64,000 bases of DNA. Source: NZQO01 sp964639255 (GTDB taxonomy: Bacteria; Bacteroidota; Bacteroidia; Flavobacteriales; Flavobacteriaceae). Shown piece by piece: positions 7,926-17,305 of the stretch. Positions within the stretch are counted from its first letter, which is position 1. Each line of letters begins with the position of its first letter. Where the stretch lies: positions 31,919-95,918 of the forward strand of contig CAZXDP010000004.1 of the NCBI GenBank assembly GCA_964639255.1. The letters run 5' to 3'. The position numbers and the translations under genes are program-made. The notes beneath the pieces are model-generated. The model was not told the DNA's origin, made no database searches, and saw only the letters and a list, made by a program, of their open reading frames with translations.

Positions 7926-8683
7926 TGGTCCTGGTCTTCTTGACGACCGTTTTCATAATCTTTTTCATTTCCTTTCAACGTCGGAAAAATAAACTTCTGC
8001 TAAGGCAAATCGAGCAACAAAGGGCTTTTGAAGAGGAAATATCAAAGTCGAAGCTGGAAATTCAGGAACAAACATTAAAAAGCATTGCCTGGGAACTTCA
8101 CGATAACGTAGGTCAATTGCTTTCGGTGGCAAATCTACAGTTGAACCTCTTGCTGCGTTCTGTTCCCCAGACACATGTAGATCAGTTAACCGAAACAAAG
8201 AAGGTAATAGGTGAAACGGTCCAGGAAGTACGGTCACTTTCCAAAACCCTCAACAACGACGTAGTGCTAAAAAACGGCCTATTGGTGAGCCTTCAAGTGG
8301 AAATGGAGCGCTATAATAGGTTGAAGTTTCTCCGCGCTAGCCTAGAGCACAAGGGAAATGCAATCGCACTTCGTAATTCAGACGAAATTATCATTTTCCG
8401 AATTCTGCAGGAATTCTTCTCCAACGTTCTGAAACACGCCAAGGCTAAGAATTTATTTGTATTTTTAAACTATCAGGACACGCAGTTGGAGGTAACGGCA
8501 TACGACGACGGTATAGGCTTCGATACGTCGCTGCGAAACCAAAATTCTGGAATGAGTACCATGGCGAGTCGGGCGCAGTTGTTAAATGCCTTGTTTTCCA
8601 TCTCGTCCACTCCCGGCAACGGAACCAAACTAAACCTAACATATCCCTACCAATGCCCAAACAAAAACCGTACAGCCTCGTAA
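7886..8683 (+). CDS. Sensor histidine kinase, NarX/DesK type
   Basis: 265 residues from ATG 7886. One N-terminal transmembrane span (about 7-30) is followed by a coiled coil and a HisKA_3 dimerisation helix with the phospho-acceptor in WELHDNVGQLL (His72). The ATP-binding domain has the N box (ILQEFFSNVLKHAKAKN) and G1 box (DDGIGFD), with a later GNGTKL. There is no periplasmic sensor domain, so the signal probably comes from the membrane protein encoded just upstream. ATG 7925 is a possible alternative start, but it would cut into the membrane span. It overlaps the response-regulator gene by 31 bp, its probable partner. Confidence 0.92.
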   Translation: MSKEERLLILYFIMVLVFLTTVFIIFFISFQRRKNKLLLRQIEQQRAFEEEISKSKLEIQEQTLKSIAWELHDNVGQLLSVANLQLNLLLRSVPQTHVDQLTETKKVIGETVQEVRSLSKTLNNDVVLKNGLLVSLQVEMERYNRLKFLRASLEHKGNAIALRNSDEIIIFRILQEFFSNVLKHAKAKNLFVFLNYQDTQLEVTAYDDGIGFDTSLRNQNSGMSTMASRAQLLNALFSISSTPGNGTKLNLTYPYQCPNKNRTAS

Positions 8684-9306
8684 TTGTAGACGACCATAGC
8701 CTACTTGCGGGATCGTTAGAGCAGCTTATCAACTCGTTCGAAAATTTTAAAGTGCTGTACCACGCAGCCAATGGTGCCGAGCTTCAGGAAAAACTGGCCG
8801 AGGGCAATAACGTGCCCGATATTATGCTGCTCGATGTCAATATGCCTGTAATGAACGGCTATGAGACATTGACTTGGCTTAGCGAGGTGCATCCAAATAT
8901 AAAAGTGCTCATACTTTCGATGGATGATGATGAGGCCGTAATACTCAAGATGCTAAGGCGCGGCGCGAAAGGGTATCTGCTGAAGGACATCCATCCAGAC
9001 AAATTGGAGGAGGCTCTTGAGGAGGTTATGGAAAACGGCTATTACCATTCCGAAAAGGTAGCCAAGACCTTACTGCAGTCCCTACAGCCCAATCATCATA
9101 CCGAAGAATATGATTTTAAGGAAAATGAAATTAGGTTTATGCAGCTCGCAGCCACCGAAATGACTTACAAGGAAATTGCCAAGGAAATGAGTTTAAGTCC
9201 CAAGACCATCGATGGGTATAGGCAGGAGCTTTTCGATAGGCTTAATGTTCGAAATCGTATAGGCTTGGTCATTTTTGCCCTTAAGCACAACTTAATCGAA
9301 ATCTAG
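8653..9306 (+). CDS. NarL/FixJ-family response regulator
   Basis: 217 residues. The receiver domain occupies about 8-125, with acidic pocket residues Asp13/Asp14, phospho-acceptor Asp61 in MLLDVNMPVMNGYE, and Lys in GYLLKD. A LuxR-type helix-turn-helix lies at about 150-215 (TYKEIAKEMSLSPKTIDGYRQELFDRLNVRNRIGLVIFALKH). Partner kinase overlaps upstream. NarL-type regulators bind short inverted heptamers, so the four-element array at 6665-6747 is a plausible autoregulatory target. The stop overlaps that of the convergent rluA-like gene (CTAG). Confidence 0.95.
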   Translation: MPKQKPYSLVIVDDHSLLAGSLEQLINSFENFKVLYHAANGAELQEKLAEGNNVPDIMLLDVNMPVMNGYETLTWLSEVHPNIKVLILSMDDDEAVILKMLRRGAKGYLLKDIHPDKLEEALEEVMENGYYHSEKVAKTLLQSLQPNHHTEEYDFKENEIRFMQLAATEMTYKEIAKEMSLSPKTIDGYRQELFDRLNVRNRIGLVIFALKHNLIEI

Positions 9307-10046
9307 ACGCAAGCATCCCATAAGACATCGCTGGGTGGCGGTGCCACAATGGTGAGCTGTTCTTTTTTCACAGGATGCACCAAGCTTAACTCCCTGGCGT
9401 GCAAATGGATGCTAGCATCGCTATTGCTACGCTCGAAACCGTATTTTAGATCCCCTTTTATAGGTGACCCAATGGCAGCCAACTGACTTCTTATTTGATG
9501 GTGCCGTCCCGTTTCCAAAGAAATTTCCAACAAGAAATGAGTATTGAGTTCTTTAAGCAGGGTATAAGTTAAAATCCCTTTTTTGCTGTTGGGCACTTCC
9601 TTGTCGTGCGCATAGGATTTATTTTGCTTCGGGTTTCGCAAAAGAAAATGTACCAAAGTATCTGTTCGTTTAGGAGGCGCATTCTTCACAAGGGCCCAAT
9701 AGGTTTTTTCCGTATCGCGCTGGGCAAACATTTTATTGAGCCGTGACAGTGCTTTGGAGGTTTTCGCAAAAAGAACGATACCACTGGTAGGACGGTCTAA
9801 ACGATGTACCACGCCCAGATAGACAGCTCCTGGCTTGTTGTATTTTTCGGCAATGTAGGTCTTTACTACTTCGGAAAGAGGGGTGTCACCCGTTTTATCG
9901 CCCTGTACAATATCGCCAGGTCGTTTGTTCACAACAATAAGGTGGTTGTCTTCATACAGTACCTTCAGGTTGTCCTTGGTACTCGTAATTTTGGTATGGT
10001 TTTCTTCGGAAGCGATGGCACTAAAATTAATACTGTTCTTTATCAT
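9303..10046 (-). CDS. RluA-family 23S/tRNA pseudouridine synthase
   Basis: 247 residues from the ATG at 10046; a longer frame to 10094 would run deep into panB. The catalytic motif is VVHRLDRPTSGIVLFAKTSKAL, with the Asp of HRLD as the nucleophile, followed by KTYWALV and TGRHHQIRSQLAAIG. No S4 domain is present, as in RluA/RluC-short forms. The substrate nucleotide cannot be told from sequence alone. The start overlaps the panB stop by about 20 bp, implying co-transcription with panB. Confidence 0.9.
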   Translation of the reverse strand: MIKNSINFSAIASEENHTKITSTKDNLKVLYEDNHLIVVNKRPGDIVQGDKTGDTPLSEVVKTYIAEKYNKPGAVYLGVVHRLDRPTSGIVLFAKTSKALSRLNKMFAQRDTEKTYWALVKNAPPKRTDTLVHFLLRNPKQNKSYAHDKEVPNSKKGILTYTLLKELNTHFLLEISLETGRHHQIRSQLAAIGSPIKGDLKYGFERSNSDASIHLHARELSLVHPVKKEQLTIVAPPPSDVLWDACV

Positions 10047-10845
10047 TGGGAAAATCGCCGCTCTTAACATCTTCGCTATACTTCCGAAAGGCACCCGTCA
10101 TTTCTACATAGAGATCTAGATACCTGCGCAAGAACCTAGGGTTGAACTCGTGCGTCATCCCCACCATATCGTGAGTTACCAGCACCTGGCCATCGACTCC
10201 ATTGCCCGCACCAATGCCAATAATAGGGATCGTTAGCTCCTTGGCCACTTCTTCTGCGAGCGAGGCTGGAACTTTTTCAAGTACTATGGCGAAACATCCA
10301 ATTTTTTCGAGAAGCTTGGCGTCATTCTTCAATTTTTCTGCCTCTTCATCTTCCTTAGCCCTCACGGTGTAGGTACCAAATTTATAGATAGATTGCGGGG
10401 TGAGGCCCAAATGGCCCATCACGGGTATGCCAGCGTTCAAAATTCGCTTTACCGACTCCTTGATTTCCTTTCCACCTTCCAATTTTACCGCGTGGCCGCC
10501 GCTTTCTTTCATAATACGTATGGCAGATCGCAAAGCCTCCTTGGGATCGCTCTGGTAGCTTCCGAAGGGAATGTCCACTACCACCAGGCTCCGTTCTATG
10601 GCACGCACGACCGAGGTAGCGTGATAAATCATCTGGTCGAGCGTGATGGGCAGTGTGGTTTCGTGGCCCGCCATTACATTGGAAGCCGAATCGCCCACCA
10701 AAATTACATCTATCCCAGCGCCATCCACGATTTTCGCCATGGTATAATCGTAAGCGGTGAGCATGGAAATTTTCTCACCCTTTTTTTTCATATCTACCAG
10801 CGTTTTTGTGGTAATGCGCTTGTATTCTCTTTTTGCGACCGACAT
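10027..10845 (-). CDS. panB: 3-methyl-2-oxobutanoate hydroxymethyltransferase
   Basis: 272 residues. First committed step of pantothenate/CoA synthesis: transfer of a hydroxymethyl group from methylene-THF to 2-oxoisovalerate. Family signatures are SMLTAYDYTMAKIVDGAGIDVILVGDSASNVMAGHETTLPIT (metal and substrate Asp residues), VVVDIPFGSYQ, VKLEGG and PIIGIGAGNGVDGQVLVTHDMVG. The length is normal. It leads a two-gene unit with the pseudouridine synthase gene. Confidence 0.97.
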   Translation of the reverse strand: MSVAKREYKRITTKTLVDMKKKGEKISMLTAYDYTMAKIVDGAGIDVILVGDSASNVMAGHETTLPITLDQMIYHATSVVRAIERSLVVVDIPFGSYQSDPKEALRSAIRIMKESGGHAVKLEGGKEIKESVKRILNAGIPVMGHLGLTPQSIYKFGTYTVRAKEDEEAEKLKNDAKLLEKIGCFAIVLEKVPASLAEEVAKELTIPIIGIGAGNGVDGQVLVTHDMVGMTHEFNPRFLRRYLDLYVEMTGAFRKYSEDVKSGDFPNDKEQY

Positions 10846-10880
10846 AGTGTTCTCTGTAACGAATTAAGTCGTAAAAATAC

Positions 10881-10888
10881 TAATTTTG
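10881..10888 (+). promoter_or_regulatory. Candidate -7 box for the NTF2-like gene
   Basis: TAATTTTG matches the Bacteroidota -7 consensus TAnnTTTG and lies 27 bp before the ATG at 10915. I see no good -33 TTG at the expected distance, so support is partial. Confidence 0.4.
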
Positions 10889-10914
10889 AAGTTGAAACCC
10901 GTAACTATAGCCTT

Positions 10915-11373
10915 ATGAAGCATATTCTTTTCGTTGTCTGTCTTGCCCTATCGTTTTTTAGTAACGCACAGCAGTCTTTTTCCGAAGCCGATGCGAAACA
11001 TCTTATTGACACCTTTTTTGAAGGTTTTCACAAGGGCGACACCTTGTTGATGCAATCTACCCTGTCGAGCGATGCCGTTCTTCAAACGGCTATGACGGAT
11101 ACTGAGGGAGCTCCAACACTTACCATGGGCCCAGCCCAGAAGTTGGTGGAAGCCGTATCACAGCGACCTGCGAGTCAACGCTGGGAAGAACGTTTATTAG
11201 GGCACACCGTTCATATAGACGGCAACCTAGCCCACGTGTGGACCCCTTACGAATTTTGGCTCAATGGAAATTTTAGCCACTGCGGCGCCAATGCCTTTAC
11301 TTTGGCCAAGCTAGCGCAGGGGTGGAAGATCATCCATATTATCGATTCCCGCAGAACGTTAGATTGTCGATAG
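10915..11373 (+). CDS. Secreted NTF2-like (SnoaL/DUF4440-type) protein
   Basis: 152 residues from the ATG at 10915. The frame extends left over panB in antisense, which is not credible. Residues 1-18 form a signal peptide (MKHILFVVCLALSFFSNAQ). The mature part has the NTF2-like plan: a first helix (DAKHLIDTFFEGFHKGD), LMQSTLSSDAVLQTAM, and a strand-rich end (GNLAHVWTPYEFWLNGNFSHCGANAFTLAKLAQGWKIIHIIDSRR). Small periplasmic domains of this type bind or act on small molecules; the ligand is unknown. Confidence 0.8.
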   Translation: MKHILFVVCLALSFFSNAQQSFSEADAKHLIDTFFEGFHKGDTLLMQSTLSSDAVLQTAMTDTEGAPTLTMGPAQKLVEAVSQRPASQRWEERLLGHTVHIDGNLAHVWTPYEFWLNGNFSHCGANAFTLAKLAQGWKIIHIIDSRRTLDCR

Positions 11374-11378
11374 GTGAA

Positions 11379-12803
11379 CTAGCAATCGCTAATATTTACT
11401 TGTACAGCCAAACCGCCCTCGCTAGTTTCCTTATACTTCGAAGTCATATCTTTGGCAGTCTCCCACATAGTTGCAATTACTTTGTCTAAGGGGACCTTGG
11501 CCTTGGTAGGGTCACTGTCCAACGCCATCTCGCAAGCATTTATTGCCTTGATGGCTCCCATGGCGTTGCGCTCTATACAGGGTATCTGTACCAGACCGGC
11601 TATAGGATCGCAGGTAAGGCCCAGATGGTGTTCCATGGAAATTTCTGAAGCCATTAAGCACTGCTCTGGGGTACCGCCCATCAATTCGGTAAGGGCGCCA
11701 GCGGCCATGGCCGATGAAACCCCGATTTCGGCTTGGCAACCGCCCATGGCGGCACTAATGGTAGCGCCTTTCTTGAACAGGCTTCCAATTTCACCGGCGG
11801 TTAATAGAAATCGTTTGATATCTTCAAAATTTGCATCGTGGTTCTCTATTACGATATAGTACATAAGCACTGCGGGAATTACCCCCGCGCTGCCATTTGT
11901 AGGAGCGGTTACCACCCGCCCTAGGGAAGCATTTACCTCGTTCACTGCTAGGGCAAAGCACGACACCCATTTTAAGATTTGCCGAAATTTTACCTCGGTA
12001 TTGCGTATGGCTCTTATCCACTCGGTAGGCGAAGTGTACGAAGCCATACCGATTAAGTTTTTGTGCATTTCAAATGCTCGGCGCTGTACCTTGAGGCCTC
12101 CGGGCAAGATCCCTTGGGTATGGCAGCCGGTATACATACTGTCCAACATAACCTCCCAAATGGCTTGTAATCCCTTATCAATTTCCGCCTCTGGTCGTAA
12201 GGATTTTTCATTCTCCAACACGAGTTGGCTTATGGACTTGTTTTCAGCTTTGCAATACGAAAGCAGTTCGGTAGCCTTTTCCACGGGAAAGGGGAAATTT
12301 GAGAACTTTTCCAATTTCTTGAGCTTTCGCTTACGCTCTTTTTGCACTACGAACCCCCCGCCTATGGAGTAATAAGTATCTGATGTTTTTTTGCCGTTCT
12401 TAAGCATAGCGGTAAAAGTCATCCCGTTGGGATGGAACTCCAGAAATTTCCGGTTGAATTTGATGTCTTCCGTTGGAACAAAAGGAACTTTCTTCTCGAA
12501 ATTAAGGGTTAGAATATTTTCTGAAGCAATTTTCGCAATGGCTCTATCTATCTCTTCAATAGGGAAGGTTACGGGGTCGGTGCCCAGCAGGCCCATCATC
12601 ACGGCAATATCTGTGGCGTGTCCTTTGCCGGTAAGGGAAAGGGAGCCATAGAGGTTAACCGATACGCGCTCTACCAGGTCGAAATTTCCAGTGTTTTTCA
12701 GCTTTTCAATCCATCTAGCGGCAGCGCGCCATGGGCCAAGGGTATGGGAGCTGGAAGGCCCAACACCTATTTTCAACATATCGAATACACTGATGCTTTC
12801 CAT
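11379..12803 (-). CDS. sdaA: L-serine ammonia-lyase (iron-sulfur type)
   Basis: 474 residues from the ATG at 12803 (a TTG two codons earlier is less likely). Converts serine to pyruvate and ammonia. The N-terminal beta domain starts with SVFDMLKIGVGPSSSHTLGPWRAA. The alpha domain has the cysteines expected to hold the 4Fe-4S cluster: CHTQG, GGCQAEIGVSSAMAAGALTEL, and LTCDPIAGLVQIPCIERNAMGA. The beta and alpha parts are fused, as in Gram-negative enzymes. Convergent with the NTF2-like gene; stops are 5 bp apart. Confidence 0.96.
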   Translation of the reverse strand: MESISVFDMLKIGVGPSSSHTLGPWRAAARWIEKLKNTGNFDLVERVSVNLYGSLSLTGKGHATDIAVMMGLLGTDPVTFPIEEIDRAIAKIASENILTLNFEKKVPFVPTEDIKFNRKFLEFHPNGMTFTAMLKNGKKTSDTYYSIGGGFVVQKERKRKLKKLEKFSNFPFPVEKATELLSYCKAENKSISQLVLENEKSLRPEAEIDKGLQAIWEVMLDSMYTGCHTQGILPGGLKVQRRAFEMHKNLIGMASYTSPTEWIRAIRNTEVKFRQILKWVSCFALAVNEVNASLGRVVTAPTNGSAGVIPAVLMYYIVIENHDANFEDIKRFLLTAGEIGSLFKKGATISAAMGGCQAEIGVSSAMAAGALTELMGGTPEQCLMASEISMEHHLGLTCDPIAGLVQIPCIERNAMGAIKAINACEMALDSDPTKAKVPLDKVIATMWETAKDMTSKYKETSEGGLAVQVNISDC

Positions 12804-12870
12804 ATACAATTATTGATGTGCAAATATACGGGTATGTTCGTTGAGTTTTATAGATGTGCCCTAAAAGAAG

Positions 12871-14091
12871 TTAGCGCCTACGGTTGGGCAACAGTGGGGG
12901 CGGTTCGCCGGTAAAGGGGTTCCACCGGCTTATGCTCTTGGCGCCCATGCCCGCCGCCCGTATCACGGCACGGTCGCCGTAACGCTCGCGCATCTTATCC
13001 ATGGCGTGGTAGAGATTTATTATTTTCTCATTATCGTCAAAAAGGTCTATTTGCTGCCCGCCCTCTACCAAATGGCTAAAGCGCACCCCTACCAGGCGAA
13101 CAAGCAAGCGTCTTTGGTATAGGTTTTTATACAGCTCCATGACCACGGGAAGTATTTTATGGTCTGCTGAACTGTAGGGTATTCGTTTTTGTTGGGTATA
13201 GGTTTGAAAATCTGAATACCGTATTTTAAAAGTAACACAGGCGGTTAGCTTGTTGCCACGGCGCAATTGGTAGATGAGATTTTCGGCCATGGCAATGATA
13301 ATGCTTTCCAGTTTTTTTACATCGGTAGTGTCTTTATCGAAAGTACGTTCGGTAGAGATCGATTTCCGCTCGGTGTATTGTACCACGGGAGAAGGGTCTA
13401 TTCCATTGGCCTTGCGCCAAATTACCTGTCCGTTCTTTCCGAATACTTTGGCCATCATCTGTTCGGGCATTTCCTGTATGGTCTTTATTTGCCGAATGCC
13501 CAAGTCGCAGAGCGAACGGTACGTAACTTCCCCTACCATAGGGATTTTACGTACCGAGAGCGGGGATAGGAACGGTTTTTCGGTGCCCTTTTCCACGTGT
13601 TTCTGGTTATTGGGCTTCGCTTCTCCCGTGGCAATTTTGGAAACGGTTTTATTGATAGAGAGCCCAAACGAAATGGGCAGCCCGGTTTCCTTCATAATGC
13701 GCGTGCGCAACTCGGTGGCGAGTTTATGGCATCCAAAGAACTTGTCCATACCGGTGAGGTCTATATAAAATTCGTCCACCGAGGTTTTTTCGTACAGTGG
13801 AACGTGCTCTTTAATAACATCGGTAACCATGTCTGAAAATTTGCTGTAAATACCGGCATTGCCCCGTACCACAACAGCTTCGGGGCACAGCTGCTTGGCC
13901 AAGCGCATGGGCATGGCCGAGTAAATGCCAAAGGCGCGTGCCTCATAACTGCAAGAGGCCACCACGCCACGGTCACTGGTGCCACCAATAAGTACGGGCT
14001 TGCCTACCAGTTTGCTGTCGAGCAAGCGTTCGCACGACACAAAGAATGTGTCGAGGTCCATGTGCACGATATGTCTTTCAAGAGGGTTCAA
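12871..14091 (-). CDS. dinB: Y-family DNA polymerase IV, partner of the downstream-reading dnaE paralogue
   Basis: 406 residues if the TTG at 14091 is used. ATG 14061 is possible but would remove the first strand (RHIVHMDLDTFF). Catalytic acidic residues lie in MDLDTFFVSCE and in SVDEFYID, with the steric region CSYEARAFGIYSAMP. HhH-type residues are in RKIPMVGEVTYRSLCDLGI. The little-finger domain ends near residue 350 and the tail RWNPFTGEPPPLLPNRRR may include the clamp-binding segment. It overlaps the end of the 14078-17104 polymerase gene by 14 bp, so the two are made together as an error-prone translesion pair. Confidence 0.93.
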   Translation of the reverse strand: MNPLERHIVHMDLDTFFVSCERLLDSKLVGKPVLIGGTSDRGVVASCSYEARAFGIYSAMPMRLAKQLCPEAVVVRGNAGIYSKFSDMVTDVIKEHVPLYEKTSVDEFYIDLTGMDKFFGCHKLATELRTRIMKETGLPISFGLSINKTVSKIATGEAKPNNQKHVEKGTEKPFLSPLSVRKIPMVGEVTYRSLCDLGIRQIKTIQEMPEQMMAKVFGKNGQVIWRKANGIDPSPVVQYTERKSISTERTFDKDTTDVKKLESIIIAMAENLIYQLRRGNKLTACVTFKIRYSDFQTYTQQKRIPYSSADHKILPVVMELYKNLYQRRLLVRLVGVRFSHLVEGGQQIDLFDDNEKIINLYHAMDKMRERYGDRAVIRAAGMGAKSISRWNPFTGEPPPLLPNRRR

Positions 14092-17000
14092 TTCGCGTAT
14101 TGCTTTTTCTTGGATTTCGGTTGAAGTTCTTTACAGGGTTTGCCTTTAACAGCGCGTCGCTATAGCGGGGATCCTCGACGATAGGAAGGAGTTCCATATA
14201 TGATACTTCTATGCTGATACAATCGAACTCCTCGACCACAGTTCCCGTAACACGGTATATGCCCGTCCCGCGAAAACGGTATTGTTGCGCCACGGGCGGA
14301 AAATGGACCGTATCGATAAAATCGCCGTCGCGATCTAGGAAGTTTCCAAAATACATTTCTTTTCCTTGCGAAGTTCGGGTGCGTTTTACGGTAATGAGAT
14401 AGCCCTCTATGGTCACTGTTTTTCCAATATATTGGGCTAGGTGCGAAGCCCTTAGTTTATTTTCAGAAGGTGTTTTTAGCAACAAGAAAGGGTTGCACAG
14501 TGGGTAGCCAAGCAGTTCCATCTCGTCGAAGGCATCTTCCAGTTGCGTGTTTGGAAGATGGGGAATATTGAAGCGTACCTTCTCTGCCTGGAACAAAGTG
14601 CATACTTCCTCCTGCGCTACTATTTTATGCACTTTTAGATGAGCTTCCCACAGCAGCTCCCGCTTATTTTGTCCCGTAAATCGAAAAGCGTTTATTTTAA
14701 TGAGAATATTGATTTGCTCTAGGGAAATGGGTACTCTGTCTATAAAATCGTCCAAGCTCGCATAGGGACCGTTTTTTTTTCGCTGTCCCACTATTTTTTG
14801 GATAACGCGCTCTTCTAGGGCGTGCAAGAAAGCAAAACCGATATAGATGGAAGTGCCGAAAATAACCGCTAGTGCCTCGCTGCGATTAATGCAAGGGGGC
14901 AAGATGGCGGCACCGTGCATACGCGCCTCGTGCACATACAATTCTGTACGGTAAAACCCACCACCGTTGTTAATGGTGGCGACCATATATTCCAACGGAT
15001 AATAGGCTTTGAGAAAAAGGCTTTGGTAACTTTCCACGGCATATGAAGCCGAATGGCCCTTGGCAAAGGCATAGCCGGCAAAGCTTTCTATTTGCCGCCA
15101 TACCTCGGCAGTAAATGCTTCAGACTTGCCATCGCTTCGGCAGTTGTCGAAAAACTTGTCCTTTACCTTATTGAACTCTTCGCGTGAGCGGAATTTGCCC
15201 GACATGCCCCGCCGAAGCATATCGGCCTCGCCCAAGGTAAGTCCGCCAAAATGATGCGCCACTTTTATAACATCTTCTTGATACACCATAACACCATACG
15301 TTTCGGGCATGATGCCCAATAAAACGGGGTGTGCCTCTTTGCGTTTTTCTGGGTGGCGGTAGCGCAAGATGTATTCGCGCATCATGCCGCTTTTGGCAAC
15401 TCCCGGCCGTATAACAGAGCTGGCTGCGACCAACCCCAGATAATCGGCTACCTGCAATTTTCGCATGAGCATGCGCATGGCAGGCGACTCTACGTAAAAG
15501 CATCCTATTGCCTTGGCATTTCTAAGCAAGTGCTTGATGCGCTCATCTTTTTTGAAGCGGGCAATATCATGGATATCAATAGACGGATGCTGCGGATGGT
15601 TTCGCTGGGCGATAGCCACGGCATCTTTTATCTTTCCTAGCCCCCGTTGGCTAAGGATATCGAATTTGTACAGCCCAATATCCTCTGCCACGACCATATC
15701 AAACTGTGTAGTGGGAAACCCCTTGGGAGGCATAAAGGTAGCGGTATAGGAATGTATGGGCTTTTCAGAAATGAGGATGCCCCCAGCATGGATGCCCAGG
15801 TAATTGGGAAATCCCTGAATGCGCTTGCTATAGGTAAGCACTAATTGCGATAGCTTGTCTAGCGCGGTAACAGTGGTAGTGCCATTGCAAAGCACGTCTA
15901 TCTCCTCTTTGGGCAGTCCAAAAACCTTGCCCAGCTCTCGCACGGCCGCCTTGTACTTAAATGTATTGTATACGGTAATGAGGGCAGTATGCTTAAAGGT
16001 TTTGAAAATATATTCTGTTACATCATCACGGTCTTGCCACGAGAAATCGATATCAAAATCGGGCGGATTGGCCCGGAATAGGTTGATAAAGCGTTCAAAA
16101 TACAGGTCGAGCTCTACCGGGTCCACGTCGGTAATTCGCAACAGGTAGGCCACGATGCTATTGGCACCGCTGCCACGCCCTACATAGAAATACCCTTTGC
16201 TGCGGGCGTATTTCAGTATTTTCCAATTAATGAGGAAATAAGACACAAACCGTTGGGTCCTTATAATTTCCAGTTCTTTTTCAATGCGAAGCAGCACCCG
16301 CTCGCCGGGCCGTTTGTACCGGTAAGGCAATCCTGCATAGGTAAGCTTGCGCAGCAAGCGGTAGTCTAATGCTTCATTAGCGGTGTAGCAACGCTGATTG
16401 TTGGGCGTTTTCTTTGAAAAATCGAAAGCAACCGTGCAGGCAGCTAACAGTGCTTGGGCGTTTTCAAGCAGAAAGGGAAATTCCACGCAGGCTTTTTCCA
16501 GCATTGGGGCAGATATTAAAGTATCTGCTTCGCTAGCCTGTTCGGTAAGGGGCAGCTTGCTCAATAGGGTGTTGTTCGCAATGGCGCGAAGCAATCGGTG
16601 TGTATTGAAATCGCGTTTGTGCTGAAATGTAACTGTATGCAATAGCACCAAAGCTTCCGGACGGTCTTTCCAGGGGGAAAACTTCAGTTTGTTGAGGTCG
16701 CCTATACGCACGCCCAGCCGCTCGTGGGGCTCCAAGTGGGTGCCGGTAAAGCTCGCAAAGGGGTAGATAACAAAGGTGTGGGGCAGGACAGCGGCCCGAG
16801 ATGGAATGTTTTTTTTGTCAGCCTCCAAAAAGGAAGAAAGGTAGCTGTTTATGTGCCGAAACCCCTCATTGTTTTTCGCGAGCATGATAAACTGCTGCTG
16901 GGCCCCATTCCTAAAATCGACTCCCAATACGGGATGTATCTCTTTTTTCTGTGCCAGTCGCATAAAATCCATACAGGCCGAGGTGCTGTTTATATCGGTA

Positions 17001-17104
17001 AGAGCCATGCACTTCAATTGGCACTTTTGCGCCAATTCTACCAATTGTCGCGGTTTTAGGGTGCCATATCGCAAGCTGTAATAGGTATGCGCGTTCAGTA
17101 TCAT
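14078..17104 (-). CDS. Short DNA polymerase III alpha-type (ImuC/DnaE2-like) error-prone polymerase
   Basis: 1008 residues from the ATG at 17104; an upstream extension to 17146 crosses the operator. The PHP domain is at the N-terminus (NAHTYYSLRYGTLKP, with altered metal-binding residues). Palm motifs are VGRGSGANSIVAYLLRITDVDPVELDLYFERF and PDFDIDF near 348-354, where the catalytic Asp pair lies. Helix-hairpin-helix and OB-fold parts follow (KTVTIEGYLITVKRT). It is shorter than a replicative DnaE and is coupled to dinB, so it is probably the damage-induced accessory polymerase rather than the replicase. It resembles the proteobacterial ImuB-ImuC arrangement, but with a true dinB as partner. 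Confidence 0.9.
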   Translation of the reverse strand: MILNAHTYYSLRYGTLKPRQLVELAQKCQLKCMALTDINSTSACMDFMRLAQKKEIHPVLGVDFRNGAQQQFIMLAKNNEGFRHINSYLSSFLEADKKNIPSRAAVLPHTFVIYPFASFTGTHLEPHERLGVRIGDLNKLKFSPWKDRPEALVLLHTVTFQHKRDFNTHRLLRAIANNTLLSKLPLTEQASEADTLISAPMLEKACVEFPFLLENAQALLAACTVAFDFSKKTPNNQRCYTANEALDYRLLRKLTYAGLPYRYKRPGERVLLRIEKELEIIRTQRFVSYFLINWKILKYARSKGYFYVGRGSGANSIVAYLLRITDVDPVELDLYFERFINLFRANPPDFDIDFSWQDRDDVTEYIFKTFKHTALITVYNTFKYKAAVRELGKVFGLPKEEIDVLCNGTTTVTALDKLSQLVLTYSKRIQGFPNYLGIHAGGILISEKPIHSYTATFMPPKGFPTTQFDMVVAEDIGLYKFDILSQRGLGKIKDAVAIAQRNHPQHPSIDIHDIARFKKDERIKHLLRNAKAIGCFYVESPAMRMLMRKLQVADYLGLVAASSVIRPGVAKSGMMREYILRYRHPEKRKEAHPVLLGIMPETYGVMVYQEDVIKVAHHFGGLTLGEADMLRRGMSGKFRSREEFNKVKDKFFDNCRSDGKSEAFTAEVWRQIESFAGYAFAKGHSASYAVESYQSLFLKAYYPLEYMVATINNGGGFYRTELYVHEARMHGAAILPPCINRSEALAVIFGTSIYIGFAFLHALEERVIQKIVGQRKKNGPYASLDDFIDRVPISLEQINILIKINAFRFTGQNKRELLWEAHLKVHKIVAQEEVCTLFQAEKVRFNIPHLPNTQLEDAFDEMELLGYPLCNPFLLLKTPSENKLRASHLAQYIGKTVTIEGYLITVKRTRTSQGKEMYFGNFLDRDGDFIDTVHFPPVAQQYRFRGTGIYRVTGTVVEEFDCISIEVSYMELLPIVEDPRYSDALLKANPVKNFNRNPRKSNTRIEPS

Positions 17105-17111
17105 TTTAGTA

Positions 17112-17144
17112 TTTGGATATTTTCCAAAATTATGGAATATAACC
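17112..17144 (-). promoter_or_regulatory. Promoter with palindromic operator upstream of the dnaE-dinB pair
   Basis: On the minus strand TAATTTTG (17125-17132) fits the -7 consensus. A perfect inverted repeat TTTGGA-N5-TCCAAA (17112-17128) overlaps it, and a second site with the same GG-N7-CC core (17134-17144) begins exactly 19 bp further upstream. A repressor bound here would cover the -7 box. I infer damage-inducible repression, as expected for a mutasome, but no repressor gene is in the window. Confidence 0.5.
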
Positions 17145-17305
17145 AATATTTAAAAAGAAAGTTGTGAACACTTCCGAAGAAAAAGAAAGCGCAACCGCGT
17201 ACATTAAGTACGGCCACTAAAATGAAGCGGATTTTTGTCCACATGGGAATAACTTAACCTGCTCTTGCCGCAGTTTTTAGTATTTTAGCCAAAAGAATTC
17301 GCGCT

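Noticed and set aside
10393..10914. Left extension of the NTF2-like gene over panB
   Set aside because: It is antisense to panB and lies before a clear signal peptide at 10915.
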